Below the pieces are notes generated by a model. The model worked only from the letters and a program-made list of their open reading frames with translations. It did not search any database and was not told the origin of the DNA. Of a stretch of 64,000 nt of DNA, positions 44,670 to 53,466 are shown piece by piece. Position 1 is the first letter of the stretch, and every line of letters begins with the position of its first letter. Where the stretch lies: assembly GCA_020252485.1 (NCBI GenBank), contig JADCCX010000002.1:267501-331500 (forward strand), read 5' to 3'. Origin of the DNA: Methylocystis sp. (lineage in GTDB: Bacteria > Pseudomonadota > Alphaproteobacteria > Rhizobiales > Beijerinckiaceae). Made by a program: the position numbers and the translations under genes.

Positions 44670-45416
44670 ATGGTTCTGGCCATCGCATATCCAAGCACGG
44701 CTGCGGGCGATCCCCATCGCTTGAGCGCCCAGAAGATCGCGAGTATCGCCAGCGATATCCGCAGTCGCCTGTTCGGCATTCAGCCAAGGCCGGTCGATGT
44801 CGCGGCGCTGATCGCGAAGACGGCGCGCCTTGTCGTCAACGGCAAGCCGATCACCCTGTCCTGGGGCCTTGATCGACCGATCCACGACGAGAACGGCCAC
44901 GAGGCGCTCGGCGTTTGCGAGAACGACCCCGAACTGCCCGACACGGTGATGATCAGCGTCAACGCCAGCCTGCTGGCTCATCAGCCGGAGGTGATCCGTT
45001 CAACCGCCGCGCACGAGTTTGCGCACGCCATCTTCGACATGCCGACGGCGATGGGCGGCAATATCCGGCGGACGTTCCGAACCTCGGTGGCGCCCGCCAT
45101 CGCCAGGCCCGGGGCACCGATCGATTGGGTCGAATGGCGGGCCGACGAGTTCATGGGCACGTTTCTGGTTCCGGCCGACAAGCTCGCGCGCGTGCTGCCG
45201 AAGCATGCCAGCGCCCTTGATCTGCCGTTCCGCTGGCGCGCAGCACCGGATGGCCGCTCCGTTCCCTTCGTCGATCTCGATCCGAGCGAGGGCGCGCTTG
45301 GCCTGCTGGTCGATGACCTCGCCGAGGCCTTCGGCGTGACCGCCGCCTTCATGTCGGTGCGGTTGGCGAAGGGCGGCTTCATCGGCCGGCGCTTCGAAAC
45401 CGGGAGTGCGATCTGA
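44670..45416 (+). CDS. ImmA/IrrE-family metallopeptidase
   Basis: A 248-residue protein with the zinc motif HEFAH (H115-H119) after the AAHEFAHAIFDMP helix, as in ImmA, which cleaves phage repressors on induction. GGAGGCGGAG precedes the ATG. The next gene, overlapping by one base, is an XRE-type regulator, its likely substrate. Confidence 0.88.
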   Translation: MVLAIAYPSTAAGDPHRLSAQKIASIASDIRSRLFGIQPRPVDVAALIAKTARLVVNGKPITLSWGLDRPIHDENGHEALGVCENDPELPDTVMISVNASLLAHQPEVIRSTAAHEFAHAIFDMPTAMGGNIRRTFRTSVAPAIARPGAPIDWVEWRADEFMGTFLVPADKLARVLPKHASALDLPFRWRAAPDGRSVPFVDLDPSEGALGLLVDDLAEAFGVTAAFMSVRLAKGGFIGRRFETGSAI

Positions 45417-45688
45417 TGGCCTTCGGTCAAACCGTCCGCTTTCATCGCAACGACAAGGGCTTCGGCCTGAACGAGTTCGCCGAGCGTCTCGGCGTCTCGC
45501 CCGCCTATTGGAGCCGCGTCGAGCGCGAACAGGAAAACCCGCCGCGCGACGATCTCGTCGAGCGCGTTGCGGCCATCCTTGAAGTGAAGCTCGACGATCT
45601 CTTCTGCGAAGCCGGACGCCTGCCGCCCGATCTTCGCGGCGACATCAAAGCCGTGGTGACGCTCTATCGACGCAGCCGCGAGCGCTGA
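45416..45688 (+). CDS. XRE-family HTH regulator (candidate repressor)
   Basis: A 90-residue Cro/CI-type helix-turn-helix protein: GLNEFAERLGVSPAYWSRVEREQ. Paired with the ImmA-like peptidase it is the probable lysogeny switch. It probably binds the divergent control region upstream of immA-like gene. Confidence 0.85.
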   Translation: MAFGQTVRFHRNDKGFGLNEFAERLGVSPAYWSRVEREQENPPRDDLVERVAAILEVKLDDLFCEAGRLPPDLRGDIKAVVTLYRRSRER

Positions 45689-45704
45689 GGAATTCCAACA
45701 GTAA

Positions 45705-46373
45705 ATGATGACCATGAACCCTGACGAGTTCGATCCGATGCCAGCACCGCCCCGTTCATTCCTGACCGTTACCGACACCGCGATCCGCTGGCAGGTTCCC
45801 GCCCTCGACATCGCGGGCTGGGCGATCGACGGCGAGATAGCACTTTCGGCCGTGCTGCCGACCGTCGAGACGGCCGACAAGCAGATCGCCTCCGGGATCG
45901 TGGAGATCGACGGCGCGGACGTGGTCGCTTTGTTCCGGCGTGACGGCGCATCGCGCAAGCCGGCGCTGGTGCGGCGCTTCCGCCGTTCGAAGAAGACGGA
46001 GTGGGAGTGGATTGCGCGCCCGGTCGATGGTGTCGCCGTCACCTCCGCCGACGTGATCATCCTGCGCAAGGAGTTCGAGCGTTGCGAGCGCGCCTGGGGA
46101 TTGTTCGACGCGGGTGCGGTCGAGAGCGGCGTAAGGGCATCAACCCAAGCCAAGCGCGCCGCAGGGCCGGGCGCCCCGCCCAAGCATGATTGGGATGCCT
46201 TCGCAGGCGCCATCGCCCGGCGCGTGCACAATCATGGCATGCCGGTCAGCCAGGGCGAACTGGTGCGCGATATGATGGATTGGTTCGCGGGCCGGGAGGA
46301 TTTCCCGCCTCCAGACGAACGGACGGTGCGGCGGAAGGTGTCGGCGATCTGGAGGGAGATGAATTCGGGTTGA
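45705..46373 (+). CDS. Phage protein downstream of the switch, unknown function
   Basis: A 222-residue protein with MPAPPRSFLTVTDTAIRWQVP near the start and a helical C-terminus containing HGMPVSQGELVRDMMDWF and RTVRRKVSAIWREM. Such C-termini occur in proteins of prophage regulatory regions and integrative elements. No known activity is evident. The short distance to the repressor (16 nt) indicates one operon. Confidence 0.6.
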   Translation: MMTMNPDEFDPMPAPPRSFLTVTDTAIRWQVPALDIAGWAIDGEIALSAVLPTVETADKQIASGIVEIDGADVVALFRRDGASRKPALVRRFRRSKKTEWEWIARPVDGVAVTSADVIILRKEFERCERAWGLFDAGAVESGVRASTQAKRAAGPGAPPKHDWDAFAGAIARRVHNHGMPVSQGELVRDMMDWFAGREDFPPPDERTVRRKVSAIWREMNSG

Positions 46374-46415
46374 CCAAAAAAACCTGATTTGCGCTATGTT
46401 AGCGCCGAGTATACC
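46370..46415 (+). promoter_or_regulatory. Possible promoter of the caspase-lipase module
   Basis: TTGACC followed by AT-rich DNA and TATGTT (19-nt spacer), and a further TATACC at 46410. It lies before the ribosome site GGAGGAGG of the caspase-like gene. Weak evidence: spacing is not ideal. Confidence 0.35.
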
Positions 46416-46462
46416 TCGTTGAAAAAATCATGTAGTGGCGGGTTTGGTGGAGGAGGCATGCG

Positions 46463-48349
46463 ATGCGACGTCGAAGGCAAGTTTTTGTCGGGATAGGCGT
46501 GGCAAACCCCTCTGGCATGGCCCCACTGCCGGGTGTTTACAACAGCATCGATCAGATGGCAGATTGGGCCAATAGTCAAAATTACTCGGATGTAGAAATT
46601 GTTACGGACAAGGAAGAACCTGTAACGGCGAAGCGCATTGCAGGCCATTTATCCCCGTTATTGGAAGAGTCTATTTTTAGGATTGTTGTTTACTTTGCTG
46701 GGCATGGATTCCTAAATTCACCCGATCAAGTTTGGATTTTGAGTGACGGCCCAAATGTCAACTCCGGTCGCATATCGCGGGACACGCTTCGCGCGAGCAT
46801 ATCAACCTATCGGCCGAAGCAAATATCGATGATCGCGGATGCTTGCCTTGAGGCGCGGCATTTCCAGAGCGGCACAGTGCCCGTTCTCTTCGATGCGCCA
46901 GGGCCGCGTGAAAGAGTATTTGTTGATAACATTTTTTCTACTTTGCCAAATAATCCATCGTTTTTCTTTAGAGGAAACAAAGAGGATGCGGATTTTTGCC
47001 TTTTTACATCAGTTCTGTTGAATTTCCTCAATGGAGTGGACAAGCGAGCATTTAGATTGGCGAACGGGGTTCTTCCCAACGTCACTACCCAAACCCTCTA
47101 TTGGAACTTGCCTGATGCTGTTCTTGAACGCGGCGCCGACCATAGGGTAGACCAAGAACCCCGTGTAGAACCAGGATTTCCGCAAGGAGACGATGTTTAT
47201 TCAACGTTTGCCCGAGGCCAAGGGAAGCCTGAGCCGGGTACTCCAGGAGGCGATGATGACAGCCTTGAGCCGCTTGTATCGGGCGACCCACCTTCCAATG
47301 GGGAGACCGAACGACTTTCGCATAACACGACCTCCTTTGAGGAGCGCGCAAGAACAGTAGGGCTTCCAGCTCCGCCTCTGTTAGACGATTCTCAAATTGA
47401 CCGATTGAAAGCTGAAGCTTTTCACTGGAACGGACGCCTAACAGCACTCATTCATCGCGAAGGCCTTCGGGCATCATGGGGCATCATCATAAACGAAGCA
47501 CCGACGGCGTTCTTTACCGGCCCAATTTCAGATCCCGACAAGCCTGCGATATGGTACCCGATTCTGCGCTCTGACCTTGATAAGGCAGTCCCGTATATGG
47601 GGCGCCGTCCGGGGTCAATTCTCACGATTTCCTGGAGCACGAGATGGGAATTGGAAGGAGCTGAATTCTTTACAATAGTCCCTGTTTTCGAGAACCTGAT
47701 TTCCACTATTCATTTGGCTGACGATACGGGTGAAGCTGAAGGAGGATGCATACAGCTTTCGTGGTCGCCAGATTATATTTCTCATCTGTATTCTAAAAAG
47801 ACTATCACAGCTTGGCACGCACTGATTGCGTTAACCCAGGGCAGACTCGTCAGCGCCGACGCAACATCCATCGCCGACAGCTTGCGTGACGAAAAGCACA
47901 TCAATCCAATGATCGGCATTATCTGCTCATATTTGTATGATCTAGTTGGTGATTTGGACAGCGTCTCGCGGCTATGTCACTTCTACGTCCAGCATGCTCA
48001 AGGAATTCCATTCGATATCGCGCTCCTATCTGGTGGCCAAATTCGCCGCTCGATGGAACACGATGGATGGGAGCTTTCCTATGCTGCCGCAGCCGAAGAC
48101 AAGAAGCGTGCGTCTGCCAACGGGCCAAGCTATCTTTGGCGATCCACTCCGGAGGGTGTGGGTCGGGTTGCTGGTGCTGCGCCTCTAGTCCGAGCGGGAT
48201 GGTCTCGGCTGGCGACGCAAGGGCACTCGATTTTGCGAGAGTTCGCCGGCCTAACAAATAGCTTGACCAAATCTCCGATCGCGACCTTGACCGGGCGGGA
48301 TGCGATCGATGATGCGATTAGGCTTCTGCGCCAATTGGACCTCTTATAG
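46463..48349 (+). CDS. Caspase-like (C14) protease, putative phage-defence effector
   Basis: A 628-residue protein with an N-terminal C14 caspase fold: GVYNSIDQMADWANSQNYSDV, the His box VVYFAGHGF (H81) and the Cys box MIADACLEARH (C128), the spacing expected for metacaspases. A linker of ~60 polar residues (about 235-300) precedes a ~330-residue C-terminal domain without a recognised family, which may sense infection. Base composition is clearly AT-richer than the phage genes. It is followed by an alpha/beta hydrolase 18 nt later. Likely an abortive-infection operon; activator and protein target unknown. Confidence 0.83.
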   Translation: MRRRRQVFVGIGVANPSGMAPLPGVYNSIDQMADWANSQNYSDVEIVTDKEEPVTAKRIAGHLSPLLEESIFRIVVYFAGHGFLNSPDQVWILSDGPNVNSGRISRDTLRASISTYRPKQISMIADACLEARHFQSGTVPVLFDAPGPRERVFVDNIFSTLPNNPSFFFRGNKEDADFCLFTSVLLNFLNGVDKRAFRLANGVLPNVTTQTLYWNLPDAVLERGADHRVDQEPRVEPGFPQGDDVYSTFARGQGKPEPGTPGGDDDSLEPLVSGDPPSNGETERLSHNTTSFEERARTVGLPAPPLLDDSQIDRLKAEAFHWNGRLTALIHREGLRASWGIIINEAPTAFFTGPISDPDKPAIWYPILRSDLDKAVPYMGRRPGSILTISWSTRWELEGAEFFTIVPVFENLISTIHLADDTGEAEGGCIQLSWSPDYISHLYSKKTITAWHALIALTQGRLVSADATSIADSLRDEKHINPMIGIICSYLYDLVGDLDSVSRLCHFYVQHAQGIPFDIALLSGGQIRRSMEHDGWELSYAAAAEDKKRASANGPSYLWRSTPEGVGRVAGAAPLVRAGWSRLATQGHSILREFAGLTNSLTKSPIATLTGRDAIDDAIRLLRQLDLL

Positions 48350-48367
48350 CCCTATGGAGCCTCAATC

Positions 48368-49246
48368 ATGCGACTTGTTTTGGTGCACGGCATTAACAAT
48401 GAGAACAATTCTGCTGCAGAGGTCGAAGATGTTTGGATGAAAACTTTGCGGGAAGCTTGGCGGCAGAACGGCCTCGATCCGCTGGCGAAGATGAGAGTTA
48501 CGAACGCTTATTATGCGGATGAGCTCGCGAAACTAAGTTCGAAGGCGGAAGGTGCTGTTGCCGCCGGCACGGGTTCAAGGGTTTCACAGGTCGAGTTTGA
48601 CTTGTTGCAAGAGTATGCCGCCGCCTCGGGCATCTCGCAGCAAGACATTGTCGTGGCCGCAAATGAGGAGGGCATCAACATCTCGGTGGTCGAAGCTGGC
48701 GTGCCGCATGAAGCCTGGGTGATCGCAATTTCGCGCGCGCTCGAAAATATTCTACCGACGAGGGGTAAGTATCTTGCGCGCCTATTTTTGCGGCAGGCTG
48801 CTGTTTACATTGAGAGGAGAGGGGTTCAAAATAGGATAAAAGATATAGTAAGGGGAAAAATGTTCGACGACGCCTCGTCAATAGTCGTTGTGGCGCATTC
48901 TCTGGGAACTGTAATATCTTACGAGCTCCTCGCTGAACAGGCTGCGGCCGATAGGATCGTGCCGCTATTCGTCACGCTTGGCTCGCCCTTGGCAGTCCGC
49001 ATCGTCTCCAACTACGTTGGAAAAAAACGTGAATTTCCGAAACCTCCAATTCAGAAATGGCTAAACGGAGCGCACAGACAAGACTTTGTAACGCTCGGAA
49101 GAACGTTGCAAAAGGAGACGATCGGATTTGAGGGAATCGAAAATGTTGATGATGTTATCAATAATGAATCCGACAAACATAGTATTGTCTCTTATCTTTC
49201 AGATAGAAAGATCTCATGTGCAATTCATAAGGCGCTTTCTTTGTAA
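48368..49246 (+). CDS. Alpha/beta-hydrolase (lipase-like), partner of the caspase-like protein
   Basis: A 292-residue serine hydrolase. LVLVHGINNENN gives the oxyanion loop, VVVAHSLGTVIS the nucleophile (S178), and a DKHSIVSYL segment the catalytic His (H271). An IFAH-like acid residue is expected between. It may cleave membrane lipids after activation by the caspase or act with it as a pair. Low GC like the caspase gene, so the two moved as a unit. Ends 21 nt before the convergent integrase stop. Confidence 0.82.
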   Translation: MRLVLVHGINNENNSAAEVEDVWMKTLREAWRQNGLDPLAKMRVTNAYYADELAKLSSKAEGAVAAGTGSRVSQVEFDLLQEYAAASGISQQDIVVAANEEGINISVVEAGVPHEAWVIAISRALENILPTRGKYLARLFLRQAAVYIERRGVQNRIKDIVRGKMFDDASSIVVVAHSLGTVISYELLAEQAAADRIVPLFVTLGSPLAVRIVSNYVGKKREFPKPPIQKWLNGAHRQDFVTLGRTLQKETIGFEGIENVDDVINNESDKHSIVSYLSDRKISCAIHKALSL

Positions 49247-49267
49247 CAATCCGCGCAAAAACGCATC

Positions 49268-50476
49268 TTATGCTGCAGCTTCAGCTTCAGCTTGAACCAG
49301 CCTCGACTTCGCCCGCAACATATCGCCAACCTGTTCAAGCCCGGCGCGAAGGGGATCGTCGAGCAGGTGGGCGTAGCGCTGTGTGGTCTGAACCTGCGTG
49401 TGGCCGAGCAGCTTACCGATCATCGGCAGCGTCATGCCGCCCGAAACAAGCAGCGACGCGAAGGTATGGCGCAGATCATGGATGCGAACGGCAGGCAGTT
49501 CGGCCTTCGTCCGGACATCTCCCCAGAACCGCTTGATGTCCTGAAGCGGCTTGCCTTCGGCCTCGCCCGGAAACACCCATTCGCAACCTTCGGGCACGCG
49601 CAGCCGGATCGTTCGCAGCAGCGCGGCGGCTGAAGCGCTGATTGGCGCCCGATGCAGGCGGCGCTGCTTCGTGGTGGCGGCGGGCTTGATCCAGACAGCG
49701 GCTTCGAGATCGAATTGATCCCAGCGCGCGTTCAGCACTTCGCCGCGCCGCGCACCGGTTAGTAGGATCAGCCGCACTGCATCGGCGGCACGCCGGTTCG
49801 GATGGGCATCGAGCGCAGCGGACAGCCGCCCGATTTCCTCGGTTGAGAGATAGCGGTCCCGGGGCGCTTCAGCATTCCGGGCGAAGCCTGCGGCGGGATT
49901 GTCAGCGCGAATGCGCCAGCGGATCGCGAGGTTGAACATCTTGCGCAGGATTTCGCCAAGGCGGTTCGCCCGCACAGGCGTGGGCTTGCGGCCTCGCTTT
50001 CCCGGGGTGCCACCGGCGATCTGGCGCAGAAGCCGATCAACATCATCGGGCTGGATCTCCGCCGCCTTGCGTGGTCCCCAGGCGGGTTCGACCAGCTTGC
50101 GCAGCATCGACGCCTGATCGTCCCGGTTCCGCTTTGCGAGCTTGGCGGCGTGTTCTTCGAGATAGCGGTCGATAAGTTGCCGCACGTTCGGCGACTCTCG
50201 GGCCTCGTCCCGTTCGGCCATCGGATCGCGGCCCTGATCGATCTCGCGCTTGAGTCGCTTGGCCTCTTCCCGGGCGGCAGTGACCGACCAATCTGGCCAC
50301 GCGCCGATGGTGAGGCGGCGTTCCCGAGCCTCGATCCGATAGGTGAGAATGAAGGCGCGCGTGCCGCCGCTGGTGATCCGGACACCGAAGCCGACAACCT
50401 CCTCGTCATAGACGATGATGTTCTTCTGCTTCGGTTGAAGCCCTTTCACGCTGCGTTCGGTGAGATGCGCCTTCAT
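49268..50476 (-). CDS. Tyrosine-recombinase integrase
   Basis: A 402-residue P4-like integrase with an N-terminal DUF4102 arm domain (LTERSVKGLQPKQKNIIVYD), core-binding region (~95-190) and catalytic residues R243 (GARRGE), H333 and R336 (HDLRHTF), H359 (GHTQ) and Y368 (QRYAHL). All are present, so it should be active. It integrates at tRNA genes in this family and lies next to tRNA-fMet copy 2. Confidence 0.92.
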   Translation of the reverse strand: MKAHLTERSVKGLQPKQKNIIVYDEEVVGFGVRITSGGTRAFILTYRIEARERRLTIGAWPDWSVTAAREEAKRLKREIDQGRDPMAERDEARESPNVRQLIDRYLEEHAAKLAKRNRDDQASMLRKLVEPAWGPRKAAEIQPDDVDRLLRQIAGGTPGKRGRKPTPVRANRLGEILRKMFNLAIRWRIRADNPAAGFARNAEAPRDRYLSTEEIGRLSAALDAHPNRRAADAVRLILLTGARRGEVLNARWDQFDLEAAVWIKPAATTKQRRLHRAPISASAAALLRTIRLRVPEGCEWVFPGEAEGKPLQDIKRFWGDVRTKAELPAVRIHDLRHTFASLLVSGGMTLPMIGKLLGHTQVQTTQRYAHLLDDPLRAGLEQVGDMLRAKSRLVQAEAEAAA

Positions 50477-50853
50477 ACCTTCGACCCTTTCCGCAGCACT
50501 GAGCCGCGGTCATTTCCGGTCAGCAAGATGCTCTCGGCGGCTCTCCCGATGAATGGTGGGAACGGGTGCAAACCGGGCGAAAAGCCAACGGTGCGAAGAT
50601 CGTGGGGCTGGCTTTCGGCCCGAGCCCATCGTTCCGTGTCCGCACTGTGTCCGTCGCCTTCCGTGCCTCGAACGGATGTTCGCGCCGTGTTCCGCCGTCG
50701 AATGCGCGCGACGAAAAACGCTGCCAATCCGGTAAGCGCGCGTTCTCGAATCGCACCTGAACGATGCCGACGCCGAAATCCGAATGACATCAAACTGTTA
50801 TGAAAGTTGTTGCGTTTGCGAACAGCGGCGCATACAAGCGCGGTTCTTAGTGA
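50477..50853. other. Integrase-tRNA intergenic region (attachment region)
   Basis: About 380 nt with no convincing gene. It has operator-like repeats near 50571, the 20-nt motif at 50635-50654, and a possible tRNA promoter (TTGCGT and CATACA near 50811-50836). Small open frames here lack ribosome sites. Confidence 0.55.
50635..50654 (+). repeat. 20-nt repeat, right copy (possible integrase arm site)
   Basis: Identical to 1629-1648. Placed 200 nt from the right tRNA and 160 nt from the integrase start. Confidence 0.6.
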
Positions 50854-50930
<77 letters not shown>

Positions 50931-50960
50931 AAAAGTCGCTGCTAAAACAGTAATTTAGAT

Positions 50961-50992
50961 AAAAGCCCCGATCTCTGGATCGGGGCTTTTTT
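50961..50992 (+). terminator. Terminator after tRNA-fMet copy 2
   Basis: A perfect 13-bp stem (AAAAGCCCCGATC / GATCGGGGCTTTT) with a 4-nt loop and a run of six Ts. A textbook intrinsic terminator. Confidence 0.9.
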
Positions 50993-50997
50993 CGTTC

Positions 50998-51018
50998 TGG
51001 GGGCACTTTGGGGGCGCT
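50998..51018 (+). repeat. Paired TGGGGGC motifs
   Basis: TGGGGGCACT and TGGGGGCGCT lie 11 nt apart just past the tRNA terminator. Similar pairs accompany integrase attachment regions, so this may mark an older element. The rest of 51019-51286 shows no gene. Confidence 0.35.
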
Positions 51019-51295
51019 CAGATCCGCGGTCTGTGTCGCGCTTGCCGCTCGCGCACCGCCGGACATGGGTGGCCCGGGCCTGTCCGGGACATGCTCTCCG
51101 TTTGACTGAAGCACTCCGCGGCGCGCGCTCCGGCGGTGAAGGACGCACGCCTTGTCGAGAGGCTCGGGGAGGGTCTCTCCCAGGCCGGGAACACGGAGTA
51201 GGTTTATAGGGAGCCCCATTGACACAGCAGTGCTTCGCTTTTCGATCACAACGCAAACCTTGCCGCCGGTTTGAGGCTGAGATGCTTTGCTAAGC

Positions 51296-52135
51296 ATGAC
51301 TGAGCGAAGAGCGGGCAAGCTGAACTTTCTGGAAAAAACCCTTCCCGAAGGGCTCCTCGTCGACGCCGCCTGGATGGAGCGCCATGGCTATTCCACGAGC
51401 TTGCGGAGCCAGTATGTCGATGCCGGCTGGCTCGTCCAGCCAACCCGCGGAACCTACAAGCGCCCACGAGGCCAGCTGACCTGGGAAAAGGCCGTCATCT
51501 CGCTTCAGACGCTTCTCGGTCATACCGTGATCGTAGGCGGACGGACTGCCCTGGAACTTGAAGGCTACGGCCATTATGTCCGATCTGGACCGCAGATCGT
51601 TCACCTCCATGGGCGGACCAATCCTCCGGCATGGCTGGCTGTCGAGGCGCGGTTCGTCTTCCACAAGACCGAGACGCTCTTCCGGTCAGACCCCGTTTCG
51701 AAGGGGCTCACAAGCCTCGCCTTCGACATCGCCGAGAACAGCGGCCAGCGCGTTGATCTCCTTCAGACCGGCGCGTTGCGTGAGCACTTCACGCATGCGG
51801 AATGGCCGCTGACAGTCTCGACCCCGGAACGAGCCTTCCTGGAGCTTCTCGACGAGCTTCCCACACGCGAAACCTTTCACAATGTGGATATGATCGCCGA
51901 GGGCTTGCGAACCTTGAGCCCCCGCCGTCTCCAAAAGCTGCTGGAAGACTGCCGGAGCGTGAAGGTCAAACGGCTCTTCTTCTAGTTCGCCGACCGTCAT
52001 CGCCCACCATGGCTTACCCATCTCGACCGCTCCCGCGTTCCGCTCGGCAGCGGCAAGCGCATGCTCGTGAAGGGCGGTAAGCTGGACCCAACCTATCTGA
52101 TCACGGTGCCGGAGGATCTCGGTGGCGCTGTCTGA
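51296..52135 (+). pseudogene. AbiEi-type antitoxin with amber mutation
   Basis: The first 230 residues match AbiEi-family antitoxins of type IV systems: an HTH start, TSLRSQYVDAGWLVQPTRGTYK, then VIVGGRTALELEGY. A TAG at 51983 replaces a codon that is usually Trp (LFLWFAE pattern). The same frame continues with the conserved end THLDRSRVPLGSGKR and LDPTYLITVPEDLGG, to TGA at 52135. The antitoxin is thus truncated by 49 residues, and the toxin gene is broken too. Confidence 0.72.
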
Positions 52136-52310
52136 TCGCTACGCCGCCCAGGTCGCGCTCCTCGTCGAGGTTCTCCCTTCGTGGCCGAAGAACCCGACTT
52201 CGCGCTGAAAGGCGGTACCGCCATCAACTTGTTCCTCCGCGACCTGCCACGGTTGTCCGTCGACATCCAGGGCGATGCGGACTGGGCCGCGGTCGGCTTG
52301 ACGGAAGCCG
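52122..52310 (+). pseudogene. AbiEii-type toxin, N-terminal remnant with frameshift
   Basis: A GTG overlapping the AbiEi stop begins VALSDRYAAQVALLVEVLP. After a one-base loss near 52180 the frame changes to AEEPDFALKGGTAINLFLRD and LPRLSVDI, the start of the nucleotidyltransferase domain. Homology stops about 52275, and the catalytic rest is missing. The toxin is dead. Confidence 0.7.
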
Positions 52311-52329
52311 CAGATCTCCCCGCCGCCGC

Positions 52330-52655
52330 ATGGCGTCGCCGGGCGATTTCGAACCGGGCGCGAGCCGGGAGCTCGCCTACTGGCGCAAGCATCCGAGCCT
52401 CCATGGCTGGATGGAGCATCTCTACCGCGCCAAGGGCGGCACGGCCGAGGACTTCAACAGCGTGAACCTCCAGCTCGACGCGGCCGATCTCGACGCGCTG
52501 GAACATGCGGTCCGCTCGCGGACCCTTCCGCCGACGACCGGGTGCTTCTTCGGCCCGGCCGACGGCTCGGAGTAGTGCGAAGACCTCGCCTTCATCACCC
52601 GCGCCCGCGCAGCTCTCGGCCGGGGCGAGGCCGTCTGCTACACCTCGTGGTGGCA
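52330..52655 (+). pseudogene. Conserved YWRKHP-type protein (misnamed phosphoglycerate kinase), broken
   Basis: Contains ELAYWRKHPSLHGWMEHLYR and a following TGCFFGPADGSE block typical of a small cytosolic family often mislabelled phosphoglycerate kinase. A TAG at 52573 interrupts it; the same frame then continues with EDLAFITRARAALGRGEAV and YTSWW. Normal function unknown. The region 52656-52774 holds nothing else recognised. Confidence 0.6.
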
Positions 52656-52774
52656 GTCCGGCCGGCTCCTGCAAGGCCTCTCCCGCTCTGGCGGGAGGGG
52701 CCTTGTCCTTCTCTGCTTAACCCGGATGCTGATGCTGTCAGCCAGGGCGTCACCATCCTGGGCAAGCCTCGCAT

Positions 52775-53422
52775 TCAGGCCCCAGTGATCGGGATGGTGC
52801 GGTGTTTGGCCGGACGGTCCAGCATATCCAGCAGTGCGGCCGCGACAGCCGCCCGCGGTATCTTGCGAAGAACACTGGTTTCGGGTCCAGCCTCCGCCCA
52901 ATCCTGTCCGGCTTCGTCGCTCATGGATGTGGGGCGCAGGATCGTCCAATCGAGCCCGGATGCCTGCAACCGGGCTTCCGCCGCCGTGTGGTCGCGATAT
53001 CCGATCCGGATGTTCGAACTTGCGATCAGCGCCCGGATCCAGAGGGGAAGCCTGTTCCACTGCTCGCCCGCTCCGAAGGCGCTCGTGTAGACAATCCGTT
53101 TCGGAGCATCAGGATGCTTCATCGCCTCGACCAGTGCTGCCATCGTCCGCGAGCAGGTGTCGGGCGGCGAAACCAGCGGGGCCCAGGGGGAACGGGTCTT
53201 TCGATTGATCCCGATCGTCACGAGGATGGCGTCCGCTCCGGCCACGGCGCGCAGGAGTTCTGACGCTGACCCGAAATCCGATACTTCGACCACGGAATCC
53301 GCGGACGCTCCAAAACGGCCCGCGTCGCGAACGACTGCAATGGCGGACATGCCGCGAAGCTTTGCCAACCGAAGCACCTGTCGTCCCGTCATCCCGCTTG
53401 CTCCAATAACAGCGATCCTCAT
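52775..53422 (-). CDS. NmrA-like NAD(P)-binding reductase
   Basis: A 215-residue atypical short-chain dehydrogenase with the nucleotide motif VIGASGMTGRQVLRLA (residues 4-19) and the C-terminal WTILRPTSMS segment. Proteins like it act as NADPH sensors or flavin/quinone reductases. Probable separate gene, downstream of the dioxygenase on the same strand. Confidence 0.78.
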   Translation of the reverse strand: MRIAVIGASGMTGRQVLRLAKLRGMSAIAVVRDAGRFGASADSVVEVSDFGSASELLRAVAGADAILVTIGINRKTRSPWAPLVSPPDTCSRTMAALVEAMKHPDAPKRIVYTSAFGAGEQWNRLPLWIRALIASSNIRIGYRDHTAAEARLQASGLDWTILRPTSMSDEAGQDWAEAGPETSVLRKIPRAAVAAALLDMLDRPAKHRTIPITGA

Positions 53423-53466
53423 CAGCCCACCCTCCCGGCATATCGCGGCGCCAGAACAAGATCGAA

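Larger units (their letters stand above)
11438..50476. mobile_element. Prophage (siphophage type), core region
   Basis: Lysis, tail, head, packaging, modification, replication, regulation and integrase genes are all present and intact in a consistent order. The structural genes run leftward, the switch genes and the caspase-lipase cargo rightward, the integrase leftward. The left boundary is uncertain between 11336 and 11438, after the broken helicase fragment. It may be inducible. Confidence 0.85.
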
